Assembly (NCBI GenBank): GCA_934667105.1
Contig: CAKULG010000007.1
Span: 56,529 to 120,528, forward strand
Direction: 5' to 3'
Source of the DNA: an uncultured Clostridia bacterium
Lineage (GTDB): Bacteria > Bacillota > Clostridia > Christensenellales > Aristaeellaceae
Length of the DNA: 64,000 bases
Shown piece after piece: positions 49,854 through 58,000 of this stretch. A model generated the notes under the pieces. The model saw only the letters and a program-made list of their open reading frames with translations, ran no database searches and was not told the DNA's origin. Positions within the stretch are counted from its first letter, which is position 1, and every line of letters starts with the position of its first letter. A program made the position numbers and the translations under genes.

Positions 49854-49937
49854 ATAATAGCTGTCTTGTGGTGCTTCTTATCACATGCGCGAATAAATGC
49901 CAAAGGCATTTTTCAGTTTAAAAGGAGTTGTTGTATC

Positions 49938-50072
49938 ATGAAACGCACTTTTCAGCCGAAGAAACGCCAGCGTAGCAAGGTTCATGGCTTCCGTGCCCGG
50001 ATGAGCACCAAGAATGGTCGTCGCGTGCTTGCCAGCCGCCGCCGTCGCGGCCGCAAGGAGCTGACGGTCTGA
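49938..50072 (+). CDS. rpmH: 50S ribosomal protein L34
   Basis: A 44-residue, extremely basic ribosomal protein. MKRTFQPKKRQRSKVHGFRARMST is the universal L34 opening, and the end is RRRRGRKELTV. AAAGGAG precedes the ATG. It heads rpmH-rnpA-yidD-yidC-jag. dnaA, the usual upstream neighbour near the replication origin, is not present. Confidence 0.97.
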   Translation: MKRTFQPKKRQRSKVHGFRARMSTKNGRRVLASRRRRGRKELTV

Positions 50073-50182
50073 CCGCCTGCATCCATCCCTTGCATGGCTT
50101 AGCCCGCCCCCGCAGCTTGCCACCGTGCATCTTAACGTGGGGACGGGTTTTGCTTATGCAGGGATAAAAACAGGAGGGAAGC

Positions 50183-50521
50183 ATGGAGCAGCAGCATCGC
50201 CTGCGGAAAAACAGCCAGTTCCGCTATGTATATAGAAAAGGAAAGGGCGCGGCCTGCCGGGAAATGTCCATCGGCTTTATCCGCGGGCCCAAGCTGCTGG
50301 TCGGCTTTGCCGTAAGCAAAAAAATCGGCAACGCCGTCACCCGCAACCAGGTGAAACGCCGGCTGCGGGAGGCCTTTCGTCGGGAACTGCCCGACCTGAA
50401 AAAAGGGCTGTATGTGGTTACGGCCCGGGAGGCGGCCTCTCAGGCCGATTTCGCGCGCCTGTACGCCTCCATGCGCTATCTGCTGCAAAAGCAGCGCCTC
50501 TATCGAGAAGCAAAACCGTGA
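50183..50521 (+). CDS. rnpA: Ribonuclease P protein component
   Basis: A 112-residue basic protein that binds RNase P RNA and the 5' leader of pre-tRNA. The RNR signature is TRNQVKRRLREAFR (about 51-64), with VGFAVSKKIGNAV before it. CAGGAGGG precedes the ATG at 50183. The stop overlaps the GTG start of yidD. Confidence 0.96.
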   Translation: MEQQHRLRKNSQFRYVYRKGKGAACREMSIGFIRGPKLLVGFAVSKKIGNAVTRNQVKRRLREAFRRELPDLKKGLYVVTAREAASQADFARLYASMRYLLQKQRLYREAKP

Positions 50522-50766
50522 AGAAAATCCTGCTCTGGCTGATTCGCTTCTACCGGAAAAACGTCAGCCCCCGCAAGCGGCCCTGCTGCCGCTTTATTCC
50601 CACGTGCTCGGAATACGCCCTCACGGCGATCGAACGCTTCGGCGCGGGATATGGGGGATGGCTGGCCCTCCGGCGGATTTTGCGCTGCCATCCGTTTGCC
50701 AAGGGCGGGTACGATCCAGTGCCCGAGCACCCCAACTCGATCATCAGGAGGGACGAAAATCCTTGA
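50518..50766 (+). CDS. yidD: Membrane protein insertion efficiency factor YidD
   Basis: An 82-residue amphipathic peripheral membrane protein that aids YidC. CCRFIPTCSEYALTAIERFG and LRRILRCHPFAKGGYDPVP are diagnostic and contain the conserved cysteines. The start is GTG at 50518, overlapping the rnpA stop. The end overlaps the yidC start. Confidence 0.96.
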   Translation: MKKILLWLIRFYRKNVSPRKRPCCRFIPTCSEYALTAIERFGAGYGGWLALRRILRCHPFAKGGYDPVPEHPNSIIRRDENP

Positions 50767-51812
50767 ATGCCATAACGAATTTTCTCTATGACGTGCTGGC
50801 GTATATCACCAATATCGTCAATAATTACGGCGTTTCCATTATCATCTTCACGTTCCTGATGCGCCTGATCTGCATGCCCTTTGATTACCGCAGCCGGAAG
50901 GGCATGCGCAAGATGACGCTTTTGCAGCCCGAGCTGGACAAGCTGCAAAAGAAATACGGTAACGATAAGCAGAAATTCCAGCAAAAGCAGGCCGAGCTGA
51001 TGCGCAGGGAGCACTATAACCCCCTGTCCGGCTGCCTGCCCTTGTTGCTGACATGGCCGCTGATGATCGCCATGTTCGCCGCCATGCGCGCCATTGCCAA
51101 CGAGCAGCTGGCGCTGCAGGTGTTCCGGTATCTGGCGGGGGAGGCGGAGGTGGTTATGCCCGCCGACCGCTTCCTGTGGATTAAGAACATCTGGATGACC
51201 GATTCGCCCTTTGCCTCCATCGCGCCCGACGCGCAAAGCCTGCAGCTGCTGAGCCGCGACGTGTGGCAAAAGGCCTGCGCCATGCTTTCCGACGCGCAGC
51301 TTTCCGCCGCCGCCCAGACGCTTTCCGTGGAATCCACGCTGGACGCGCTGCGCAATTGCTTCGAATCCGACGCCGCTATGAAGGCCAGCGTGGCCACGCT
51401 GGTGAACGCCCTGGGTCAGATCGAAAGCTATCAGGCGGCTGTGGCTACTGTTCCCGGCTGGAGCGGGCTGAATTTCTTCCTCTTCAGCGTATCGCTGTAT
51501 CAGAATTATAACGGCCTGCTGATTCTGCCCATCCTGGCGGGCGTGTCGCAGATTTTGACCACCAAGCTCATGCCCCAGCAACAGCAGCAGCCTCAGGCCG
51601 ATAGCCAGCAAAAGGGCATGAACGGCTTCATGAAGTGGTTTTTCCCCATCCTTTCCATTTACTTCTGCCTTTCCTCCAACGCCGGCTTTGCCATTTACTG
51701 GGTCACCTCCAACGTGGTGGCGGGCGTGCAGAGCGTTGTGATTAATAAGATGCTGGAGCATCAGGACAAAAAGAAGCAAAAAACCGTTTCCGGAGAGGGG
51801 TCTGTCAAATAA
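50763..51812 (+). CDS. yidC: Membrane protein insertase YidC/OxaA
   Basis: A 349-residue insertase. The first conserved helix contains the hydrophilic-groove arginine (SIIIFTFLMRL). The coiled cytoplasmic hairpin KMTLLQPELDKLQKKYGNDKQ and the CLPLLLTWPLMIAMFAAMR helix follow. GFAIYWVTSNVVAGVQ closes the family domain. An extracytoplasmic stretch of about 90 residues (145-235) separates the halves. The start is TTG at 50763, sharing bases with the yidD stop, after AGGAGGG. There is no lipobox, unlike Bacillus SpoIIIJ. Confidence 0.94.
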   Translation: MNAITNFLYDVLAYITNIVNNYGVSIIIFTFLMRLICMPFDYRSRKGMRKMTLLQPELDKLQKKYGNDKQKFQQKQAELMRREHYNPLSGCLPLLLTWPLMIAMFAAMRAIANEQLALQVFRYLAGEAEVVMPADRFLWIKNIWMTDSPFASIAPDAQSLQLLSRDVWQKACAMLSDAQLSAAAQTLSVESTLDALRNCFESDAAMKASVATLVNALGQIESYQAAVATVPGWSGLNFFLFSVSLYQNYNGLLILPILAGVSQILTTKLMPQQQQQPQADSQQKGMNGFMKWFFPILSIYFCLSSNAGFAIYWVTSNVVAGVQSVVINKMLEHQDKKKQKTVSGEGSVK

Positions 51813-52705
51813 TGAAAAGCTATGAAGTATCGGCGCGCACCATCGAAGAAGCCATTTCCCAGGGCCTGGAGCATCTGGGCGCTTCCATCAGCGATGTGAC
51901 GGTGGATATTCTGGAAGAGGGCAGCAAGGGCCTGTTCGGCCTGTTCGGCTCCCGGCCTGCCAAGGTTCGCCTGACGATGAAGGAAGAAGAAAGCGAAGGC
52001 GTGGCTCACGCCATTTTTGAAGGCACGCTGGAGCAAGAAAAGCCCCAGGAAAAGCCTGTAAAGCCCGCCCCCAAGGCTCCCGCGCCCAAGCCTGCTCCCG
52101 CCCCCAAGCGGGAAGCCGCGCCGCAGGCGCAGCCCGCTCCCAAGGCGGAGCAGCCTGCGGAAAAACCCATGCCGAAGGAAAAGGCTCCCGCGGAAAAGCC
52201 CGCTGAAAAACCGGCGGAGAAGCCCGTGATCGTGCCCGCCGAGCAGGCTGACCGCGCCACCGCCGCCGGAAAGGCGCAGGAATTCCTGCAGAACCTGACG
52301 AAGCTGATGGGCGTGGAAGTATCCGTGGCCGTGGCGACGGATGAGGAAGGAAACGTCCGCGTTAATATGGAAGGGGATACCCTGGGCATCCTCATCGGCC
52401 GCCGGGGCGAAACGCTGGACGCGCTGCAATACCTCACCAGCCTGCAGGTGAATAAGGGCCAGAATAATTACACCCGCGTAACCCTGGATACCGAGGGCTA
52501 TCGCGCAAAGCGCGAGGAAGCGCTGGTACGCCTGGCGAACCGCATGGCCAATCGCTGCCAGAAGACGGGCCGCAAGGTTTCTCTGGAGCCTATGAACCCC
52601 TATGAGCGCCGTATCCTGCATAGCGCGCTGCAAAACCACCCCGCCGTTACCACCCATTCCGAGGGAGAAGAGCCCAACCGCCATGTGGTGATTACGCTGA
52701 AATAA
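51812..52705 (+). CDS. jag: RNA-binding protein Jag/KhpB
   Basis: A 297-residue protein. The Jag-N domain (1-55, EGSKGLFGLFG motif) is joined by a low-complexity linker of Pro, Ala, Lys and Glu with AEKP repeats (about 72-140) to a KH domain (ILIGRRGETLDALQYL) and an R3H domain (ERRILHSALQNHP). KhpB binds RNA with KhpA and affects cell elongation and division in other Firmicutes. The start overlaps the last base of yidC. A strong terminator closes the operon. Confidence 0.95.
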   Translation: MKSYEVSARTIEEAISQGLEHLGASISDVTVDILEEGSKGLFGLFGSRPAKVRLTMKEEESEGVAHAIFEGTLEQEKPQEKPVKPAPKAPAPKPAPAPKREAAPQAQPAPKAEQPAEKPMPKEKAPAEKPAEKPAEKPVIVPAEQADRATAAGKAQEFLQNLTKLMGVEVSVAVATDEEGNVRVNMEGDTLGILIGRRGETLDALQYLTSLQVNKGQNNYTRVTLDTEGYRAKREEALVRLANRMANRCQKTGRKVSLEPMNPYERRILHSALQNHPAVTTHSEGEEPNRHVVITLK

Positions 52706-52712
52706 GCGTTTG

Positions 52713-52745
52713 AAAAAACGCCTCCGCACTGCGGGGGCGTTTTTT
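52713..52745. terminator. Bidirectional terminator between jag and the GH36-like gene
   Basis: AAAAAACGCCTCCGC (52713-52727) and GCGGGGGCGTTTTTT (52731-52745) form a 15-pair stem with a three-base loop and A/T tails on both sides. Confidence 0.92.
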
Positions 52746-52763
52746 GCGCTTTAACGCTGGAGC

Positions 52764-54863
52764 TTACTCTTTTTCAAAGGGGATGGACCAGGCAAATTCC
52801 CCCGCTGCCTCCGTCCGGAATCGGAAGCGCCAAACCTGAGAGGCCAGCGTCTCCGCCGCTGCGCGGGGCCGCCAGCCTGCCGGGGCCGCGACGACGACGG
52901 CGTAATCCAGCCCCGCGGGCAATTGGGAGCGCCCCTCCAGGCAGGCAGCTTCTTCCCGCCAGAGCAGTTGCGTCAATTCCTGCGCGCCCTGGGATACATG
53001 GCGCGAGGTGGAAAGCAACTGGGGATGCGCCGCAACGGGGTGCAGCGCTATCACACGAGATTCATAGGGGCGAAGCGTCAGCGCCGTCGGCCCCTCCCAC
53101 AGGCCCAGATATTCATCGCGCCAGTAATCATAGGCGTGGAGCGGCACGCAGTCCGCCTGAAGGGCGGCGGAGGGATCAAAGCGATAGACCTCCTCCTTGG
53201 CGGACAGATTGTAAAAATCCGCCAGGTCGTAGGCAAGGAAGGGCTTTTCCATCCGCACATGAATCAGGCCCAGGGCGGAAAGCCGCTGCATGCGCCGCAG
53301 TTCAACGGGCCGGGCGGGCAGAGGCGGAATGCACTTTTGCAGAATTTCCATACGCTCCGGGGGCAGGACGGTAAGATCATCCCCCAGGGTAAAGGGCAGG
53401 CCCAGCAGGGAAACAAGCGTGGCCCGGGTGACGGCCTGATCCAGGGTGTTAAACTGCTCCCGGACAATTACGTTGTCAGGATCGCATAGGATGGCGGTGC
53501 GGTGCAGCAGGTAGGTATCGTAAACCCGATCGATGCAGCCGCGAACAAATTCCTCCCAACCGAAAATATCCCCGCCAATGCGCATAGCGTCAAAGGAGCC
53601 CACGGCCAGATCCTCCTCCCGCTTTCCGTTGCCGGAACAGAAAAGCATGTAGAAATCCGGGCCCAGCATATCCCGAGCCTTGGCGTAGGCGTTTTTCATG
53701 ATTTGGCGGGAGGAAAGCGAAGCGTCCCAGAGCTGATCATGCAGCGCGTCCAGAAAATGAACGGTATCGGGCATCACATCCCATTTAAGCGCCTGATAGC
53801 CCCATTGCCGCGTCTGTTCCAGCATGCGTGGCAGCGCTTCGCCCAGAAACGCGGGGTGAGAGGGATCCAGAAAGTATTGGCCGCTCCAAAAGGGCTTGTG
53901 CAGCAGCAGCATATCGGGGTGACGCTTCAGCAGTTCGTTTTCCGTGCAGTCGCAGGTGGGGCCGATCCAAAGCGCGGGGGTAAAGCCCTGCGCCTTGATT
54001 TGATCCGCCAGGAAGCCCAGGCCGTGGGGATAGGCCTCCGGATCGGGGTGGAACATATCTGTCCCGGGCCGTTCCTGGCCGTCGTGATCGCGATGACACC
54101 ATTCCCAATCCACCCAGACGGTATCCGCCCCGAAGGGGGCCAGAAGCTTTCGCTGGGCCTCGGCGTTTTCCAGGATAGTTTTCTCTCCGGCGCGGAACTG
54201 CACCGCGTACCAGCTCATCCAGCCCACGGGCACGGGGCGCTTGGCCGCCGGGCCCAGGGGCTTGTAATCCAGGCGCATCCCGTCCTGAAAGAAGCGCTCC
54301 GTCACATGGAAGGAAAGGCTCTTGCTGTAGTCATGCCGCTGGGTGCAATAGGAAAAGACGAAGCATTGGCTTTTCGCGTCGAAACGCAGCCGCGCTTCCC
54401 CCAACGTGCGCAGGGAAAGCGCCGCATCCAGTTCGGCGGCAAATACGGTATCGCATCCCGGCAGCGCGGCGGGGCCCACGGCAGCGCGTAGCACGTCATC
54501 CTTGCCGTCCAGGCGCACGGCCATACGCTCCGCCGCGTTTCCGGGCAGAAGCTGGCCGCCGAACACAATATCGCCGCTGCCGTCGCCGCTTAGCTCTATC
54601 CGAGGATCGCCGTCCGTCAAAATCAGGCGCACAGCCAGATCACGATGTTGATTTTTCCGATCAGTATAGAGCAGGCAAAGCGCGCGCTCCTCCTGCGAGG
54701 CGGCGCACTGATAATCCTCCGGCAACAGGGGCGGCGCGCCCAGCGGGGCGACGGCCTCCAGGCGGATATTCTGCGCCACGACGCCCAGGCCGTCGCAGGC
54801 CAGGGAGAAGGCCTGGGTTTCGGAGTTCCAGGTTGCGCTCCAGCGCTTAAAATTAACGTACAT
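52764..54863 (-). CDS. Glycoside hydrolase, GH36-like alpha-galactosidase
   Basis: A 699-residue clan GH-D enzyme. The catalytic barrel carries ADTVWVDWEWCHRDHDG, TPALWIGP, GYQALKWDVMPDT (nucleophile Asp near 361) and DAMRIGGDIFGWEEF (near 427, probable acid/base region). It lacks the ESCSGGGGRFD motif of the 8.9 kb enzyme, so it belongs to a different subgroup and may cleave another alpha-galactoside or an N-acetylated relative. No signal peptide. The ATG at 54863 follows AAAGGGG; an ATG seven codons upstream has no site. Confidence 0.85.
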   Translation of the reverse strand: MYVNFKRWSATWNSETQAFSLACDGLGVVAQNIRLEAVAPLGAPPLLPEDYQCAASQEERALCLLYTDRKNQHRDLAVRLILTDGDPRIELSGDGSGDIVFGGQLLPGNAAERMAVRLDGKDDVLRAAVGPAALPGCDTVFAAELDAALSLRTLGEARLRFDAKSQCFVFSYCTQRHDYSKSLSFHVTERFFQDGMRLDYKPLGPAAKRPVPVGWMSWYAVQFRAGEKTILENAEAQRKLLAPFGADTVWVDWEWCHRDHDGQERPGTDMFHPDPEAYPHGLGFLADQIKAQGFTPALWIGPTCDCTENELLKRHPDMLLLHKPFWSGQYFLDPSHPAFLGEALPRMLEQTRQWGYQALKWDVMPDTVHFLDALHDQLWDASLSSRQIMKNAYAKARDMLGPDFYMLFCSGNGKREEDLAVGSFDAMRIGGDIFGWEEFVRGCIDRVYDTYLLHRTAILCDPDNVIVREQFNTLDQAVTRATLVSLLGLPFTLGDDLTVLPPERMEILQKCIPPLPARPVELRRMQRLSALGLIHVRMEKPFLAYDLADFYNLSAKEEVYRFDPSAALQADCVPLHAYDYWRDEYLGLWEGPTALTLRPYESRVIALHPVAAHPQLLSTSRHVSQGAQELTQLLWREEAACLEGRSQLPAGLDYAVVVAAPAGWRPRAAAETLASQVWRFRFRTEAAGEFAWSIPFEKE

Positions 54864-54912
54864 ACAGATCCCCTTTCGCGTCACTTTTGTTTTTTCCGCA
54901 GCGGAGAAAATA

Positions 54913-54922
54913 AAAACGTTTT
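54913..54922. promoter_or_regulatory. Possible LacI-type operator
   Basis: AAAACGTTTT is a perfect palindrome with the central CG typical of LacI/GalR operators, located in the transcribed leader of the glycosidase gene. It also overlaps a potential RNA hairpin, so either role is possible. Confidence 0.35.
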
Positions 54923-54955
54923 GCTGCGTTCTTCGCCAGACGGAAGGCTACGCTC

Positions 54956-54985
54956 ATCGTATCACAGCCCGAAAGCCGCTGTCAA
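54956..54985 (-). promoter_or_regulatory. Promoter of the GH36-like gene
   Basis: Minus-strand TTGACA (54980-54985), 18 bases, TACGAT (54956-54961). The palindrome AAAACGTTTT lies about 40 bases downstream. Confidence 0.6.
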
Positions 54986-55044
54986 GACATTTCGCAGGCG
55001 CTTAAATTTCCCGGGAAAAGGGCGGAAATCCTTTGCGCCGCGCC

Positions 55045-55073
55045 TTGAAAGAAGCAGGGGATCGTGTTATAAT
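55045..55073 (+). promoter_or_regulatory. Promoter of the methyltransferase-RluA-tgt genes
   Basis: TTGAAA (55045-55050), 17 bases, TATAAT (55068-55073). Confidence 0.8.
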
Positions 55074-55079
55074 AATTGG

Positions 55080-55101
55080 GAAAATGCTTTTTGCATTTTT
55101 C
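55080..55101 (+). promoter_or_regulatory. 5'-terminal RNA stem-loop
   Basis: AAAATGC (55081-55087) pairs with GCATTTT (55093-55099) around TTTTT. It begins about 7 bases after the -10 hexamer, the same placement as the stems at 24184 and 44966. Confidence 0.55.
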
Positions 55102-55171
55102 GGGCTGCCGGCCGGCGCTTTGTAAGCCGCGCGGCGACAAGCGACAAAAGCAAAAAAGGATTCGAAATTTG

Positions 55172-56029
55172 ATGTTTATTGCCGATAAGTGGAAGGATTT
55201 CGCCGTGCTGGATACCGGCGGCGGGGAGAAGCTGGAGCGCTGGGGAGAGTATTTTCTGGCGCGGCCTGATCCCCAGGTGATCTGGCCCCGGGGAGCGGCC
55301 CGGCAGTGGGCCCGGGCGCAGGCTCATTATCAACGCAGCGAACGGGGCGGCGGCGCATGGGAATTTAAAGAGCGTCTGCCCGAAAAATGGACTGTTTCCT
55401 ATGGCAATTTGAAATTTTTTGTGCGTCCCACGGGCTTTAAGCATACGGGCTTGTTCCCCGAGCAGGCCGCTAATTGGGACGCTATGGCCGCCCTGCTGGA
55501 AAAAAGAAGCGGCGCGCGGGTGCTGAACCTCTTTGCCTATACGGGCGGGGCCAGCATGGCCTGCGCCGCCGCCGGGGCGCATGTGACCCATGTGGACGCG
55601 GCCAAGGGCATGGTGCAGTGGGCGAAGGAAAACCGCGCCCTCTCCGGCCTGCCTGAAAGTAGCTTCCGCTTTATCGTGGAGGACGCGCTGGCTTTCGTGC
55701 GGCGGGAAATCCGGCGGGGAAGCAAATACGACGGCGTGGTGATGGATCCCCCCAGCTATGGCCGCGGGCCCACGGGGGAAGTATGGAAGCTGGAAAACGA
55801 ACTGTACGGCCTAGTGGAAACCTGCGCCCAGGTGCTGAGCGACGATCCCCTTTTCTTTTTTATCAACAGCTACACAACAGGGTTCCAGCCCGCGGTGCTG
55901 CAAAATATCCTGGAAAAAACGGTATCCGCCCGCTTTGGCGGGAAAATTGATTCCCAGGAGCTGTGCCTGCCCGTGCAATCGGGGGGCGTGCTGCCCTGCG
56001 GGGCCACCGGACGATGGATGAGAAAATAA
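55172..56029 (+). CDS. Class I SAM methyltransferase, RlmI/RlmK-like (23S rRNA)
   Basis: A 285-residue methyltransferase. VLNLFAYTGGASMACAAAGAHVTHVDAAKG (about 112-140) is the SAM-binding part, and VVMDPPSYGRGPTGEVW (near 190-206) the catalytic loop, both close to the RlmI/RlmK C-terminal domain. The N-terminal PUA domain of RlmI is absent. The likely activity is 23S rRNA base methylation. AAGGA lies 11 bases before the ATG at 55172. The next gene starts 14 bases after the stop. Confidence 0.87.
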   Translation: MFIADKWKDFAVLDTGGGEKLERWGEYFLARPDPQVIWPRGAARQWARAQAHYQRSERGGGAWEFKERLPEKWTVSYGNLKFFVRPTGFKHTGLFPEQAANWDAMAALLEKRSGARVLNLFAYTGGASMACAAAGAHVTHVDAAKGMVQWAKENRALSGLPESSFRFIVEDALAFVRREIRRGSKYDGVVMDPPSYGRGPTGEVWKLENELYGLVETCAQVLSDDPLFFFINSYTTGFQPAVLQNILEKTVSARFGGKIDSQELCLPVQSGGVLPCGATGRWMRK

Positions 56030-56043
56030 ACGAGGTGCGAACG

Positions 56044-56772
56044 ATGGAAAAGCCGACGATTCTCTATGAGGATAATCATGTGCTGGTGGCGATTAAGGAG
56101 CCCAATATGCTCACTCAGGCGGATAACACGGGAGATCCCGACCTGCTTTCCCGGGTGAAGGAATATGTGAAGGAAACCTATAATAAGCCGGGGGAGGCCT
56201 ATGTGGGCCTGGTGCACCGGATGGATCGTCCGGTAGGCGGCCTGCTGTGCTTCGCCAAGACCAGTAAGGCGGCGGCCCGGCTTTCCGATCAGGTGCGCAC
56301 CCATGAGCTGAACCGGCAATACGTCTGCATTGTGGAGGGCAGCGCCCCCGATCAATTCACCTATACCGATTACCTGGTGAAGGATATGGAAAATAACCGC
56401 GTGACCGTGCTGCCCCCCTATCTGAAAGCCCAGGGCAAGGAGGCCATTTTGCACGGGCGCACCGTCGCCCGCCGGGACGGGCTGAGTCTGGTGGTCATCC
56501 AATTGGAAACGGGCCGGGCGCACCAGATTCGCGTGCAGATGCAGCACGCGGGCTTCCCTCTCTGGGGCGATCACCGCTATGGCAACGGCAAGCGCGGCCA
56601 GCAAATCGCGCTGTGGGGCTTCCGGCTTTCCTTTGAGCATCCCACCACCCACGAGCATATGCTTTTCATCGCGCCCACGCCGGAGGAAAAGCCCTGGCTG
56701 TATTTTGAACGCGAACTGCGTGGCCTGGAAAACGTCTGGCCCCAGATTAAGCCCGTCGTGGCCCAGCCCTGA
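56044..56772 (+). CDS. RluA-family pseudouridine synthase
   Basis: A 242-residue enzyme isomerising uridine in rRNA or tRNA. The catalytic aspartate is in VHRMDRPVGGLLCFAKT (near 58-74; HRLD variant with Met). GRAHQIRVQMQHAGFPLWGDHRYG near 156-179 is the standard second motif. There is no S4 domain. The ATG at 56044 follows GAGGTG. It is co-transcribed with the rRNA methyltransferase and tgt, forming an RNA-modification operon. Confidence 0.93.
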   Translation: MEKPTILYEDNHVLVAIKEPNMLTQADNTGDPDLLSRVKEYVKETYNKPGEAYVGLVHRMDRPVGGLLCFAKTSKAAARLSDQVRTHELNRQYVCIVEGSAPDQFTYTDYLVKDMENNRVTVLPPYLKAQGKEAILHGRTVARRDGLSLVVIQLETGRAHQIRVQMQHAGFPLWGDHRYGNGKRGQQIALWGFRLSFEHPTTHEHMLFIAPTPEEKPWLYFERELRGLENVWPQIKPVVAQP

Positions 56773-56799
56773 CGCGGCGGATCCCAGAAAGGAAACGAT

Positions 56800-57927
56800 A
56801 TGAGCAACCCCGTGCAATTCGAGCTGATTAAGACCTGTAAGCAATCCGGCGCGCGCCTGGGCGTGCTGCATACGCCTCACGGCGATATTCCCACCCCCAT
56901 TTATATGCCCGTGGGCACCCAGGCCACTGTGAAGGCCATGACTCCGCGGGAAATGGAGGAGCTTGGCGCGAAAATTATTCTTTCCAACACCTATCATCTG
57001 CATCTGCGCCCCGGCGAGGATATTGTGCGGGAAGCGGGCGGGCTGCATTCCTTTATGGATTGGCGTCATCCTATTCTCACCGATAGCGGCGGCTTCCAGG
57101 TGTTTTCCCTTTCCGGTTTGCGGAAGATCACCGAGGAGGGCGCGGCCTTCCGCAGCCATCTGGACGGCAGCAAGCATTTTATCAGCCCCGAAAAATCCAT
57201 GGAAATTCAGCAGGCCCTGGGCGCGGATATCGCCATGGCTTTCGACGTGTGTTCTCCCTATCCCTGCGATCATAAAACGGCGGAGGAGGCCATGCACCGC
57301 ACCCATCGTTGGGCCGAGCGCTGCAAAAAATACCACACCCGGGAGGATCAGGCGCTGTTCGGCATCGTGCAGGGGGCGTTTTATGAGGATCTTCGCATCG
57401 AAAGCGCCAAGACGCTGGCGGATATGGATTTCCCAGGCTACGGCATCGGCGGCCTCTCCGTGGGCGAGCCGAAGCCGGTGATGTATGAAATGCTGGAAAA
57501 AATCGAGCCCTATATGCCCAAGAACAAGCCCCGCTATCTGATGGGCGTGGGTACTCCGGATTGCTTCCTGGAGGGCGTGCTGCGGGGCGTGGATATGTTC
57601 GATTGCGTGCTGGCCACCCGCATTGCCCGGAACGGCACCGTGTTCACCCGGAATGGCCGCCTGGTAATCCGCAACGCCACTTACGCCCGGGATTTTGAGC
57701 CGCTTGAGGAGGGCTGCGATTGCTACGCCTGCCAGCATTTCTCCCGGGCCTATATCCGCCATCTGATTAAAGCGGAGGAGATTACCGGCGCGCGCCTGGC
57801 CTCCATTCATAATCTGCGCTTCCTGATTCGCATGATGGAGGAAATTCGTCAGGCCATTATGGAGGATCGCTTCCTGGATTACCGCCGGGAGTTTTACGAA
57901 AAATACGATATGAGCCGGAATTTCTGA
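56800..57927 (+). CDS. tgt: Queuine tRNA-ribosyltransferase
   Basis: A 375-residue TIM-barrel enzyme exchanging guanine-34 for a queuosine precursor in GUN-anticodon tRNAs. ILTDSGGFQVFSLS (near 86-99) carries the general acid/base Asp. DCVLATRIARNGTVFT (near 266) carries the nucleophile Asp. The zinc site is CDCYACQHFSRAYIRHL (near 305). FDVCSPYPCD replaces the more usual FDECTPYP. AGAAAGGAAA precedes the ATG. No queuosine synthesis genes are adjacent; last gene before a terminator. Confidence 0.96.
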   Translation: MSNPVQFELIKTCKQSGARLGVLHTPHGDIPTPIYMPVGTQATVKAMTPREMEELGAKIILSNTYHLHLRPGEDIVREAGGLHSFMDWRHPILTDSGGFQVFSLSGLRKITEEGAAFRSHLDGSKHFISPEKSMEIQQALGADIAMAFDVCSPYPCDHKTAEEAMHRTHRWAERCKKYHTREDQALFGIVQGAFYEDLRIESAKTLADMDFPGYGIGGLSVGEPKPVMYEMLEKIEPYMPKNKPRYLMGVGTPDCFLEGVLRGVDMFDCVLATRIARNGTVFTRNGRLVIRNATYARDFEPLEEGCDCYACQHFSRAYIRHLIKAEEITGARLASIHNLRFLIRMMEEIRQAIMEDRFLDYRREFYEKYDMSRNF

Positions 57928-57945
57928 AAAAATGGAACAAAAATA

Positions 57946-58000
57946 ACGCGGGGAAATCATTCGATGCAAGCCTAGAATGATTCTCCCGCGTCTGTTTTTT
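57946..58000 (+). terminator. Terminator after tgt
   Basis: ACGCGGGGAAATCATTC (57946-57962) pairs with GAATGATTCTCCCGCGT (57975-57991) with an internal mismatch, followed by CTG and six T. Confidence 0.88.

Larger units (their letters stand above)
54864..55171. other. 308-base divergent intergenic region
   Basis: It holds two divergent promoters (described separately), the palindrome AAAACGTTTT at 54913-54922 inside the glycosidase leader, and a hairpin formed by CGCAGC (54898-54903) and GCTGCG (54923-54928). No gene is evident. Confidence 0.6.
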
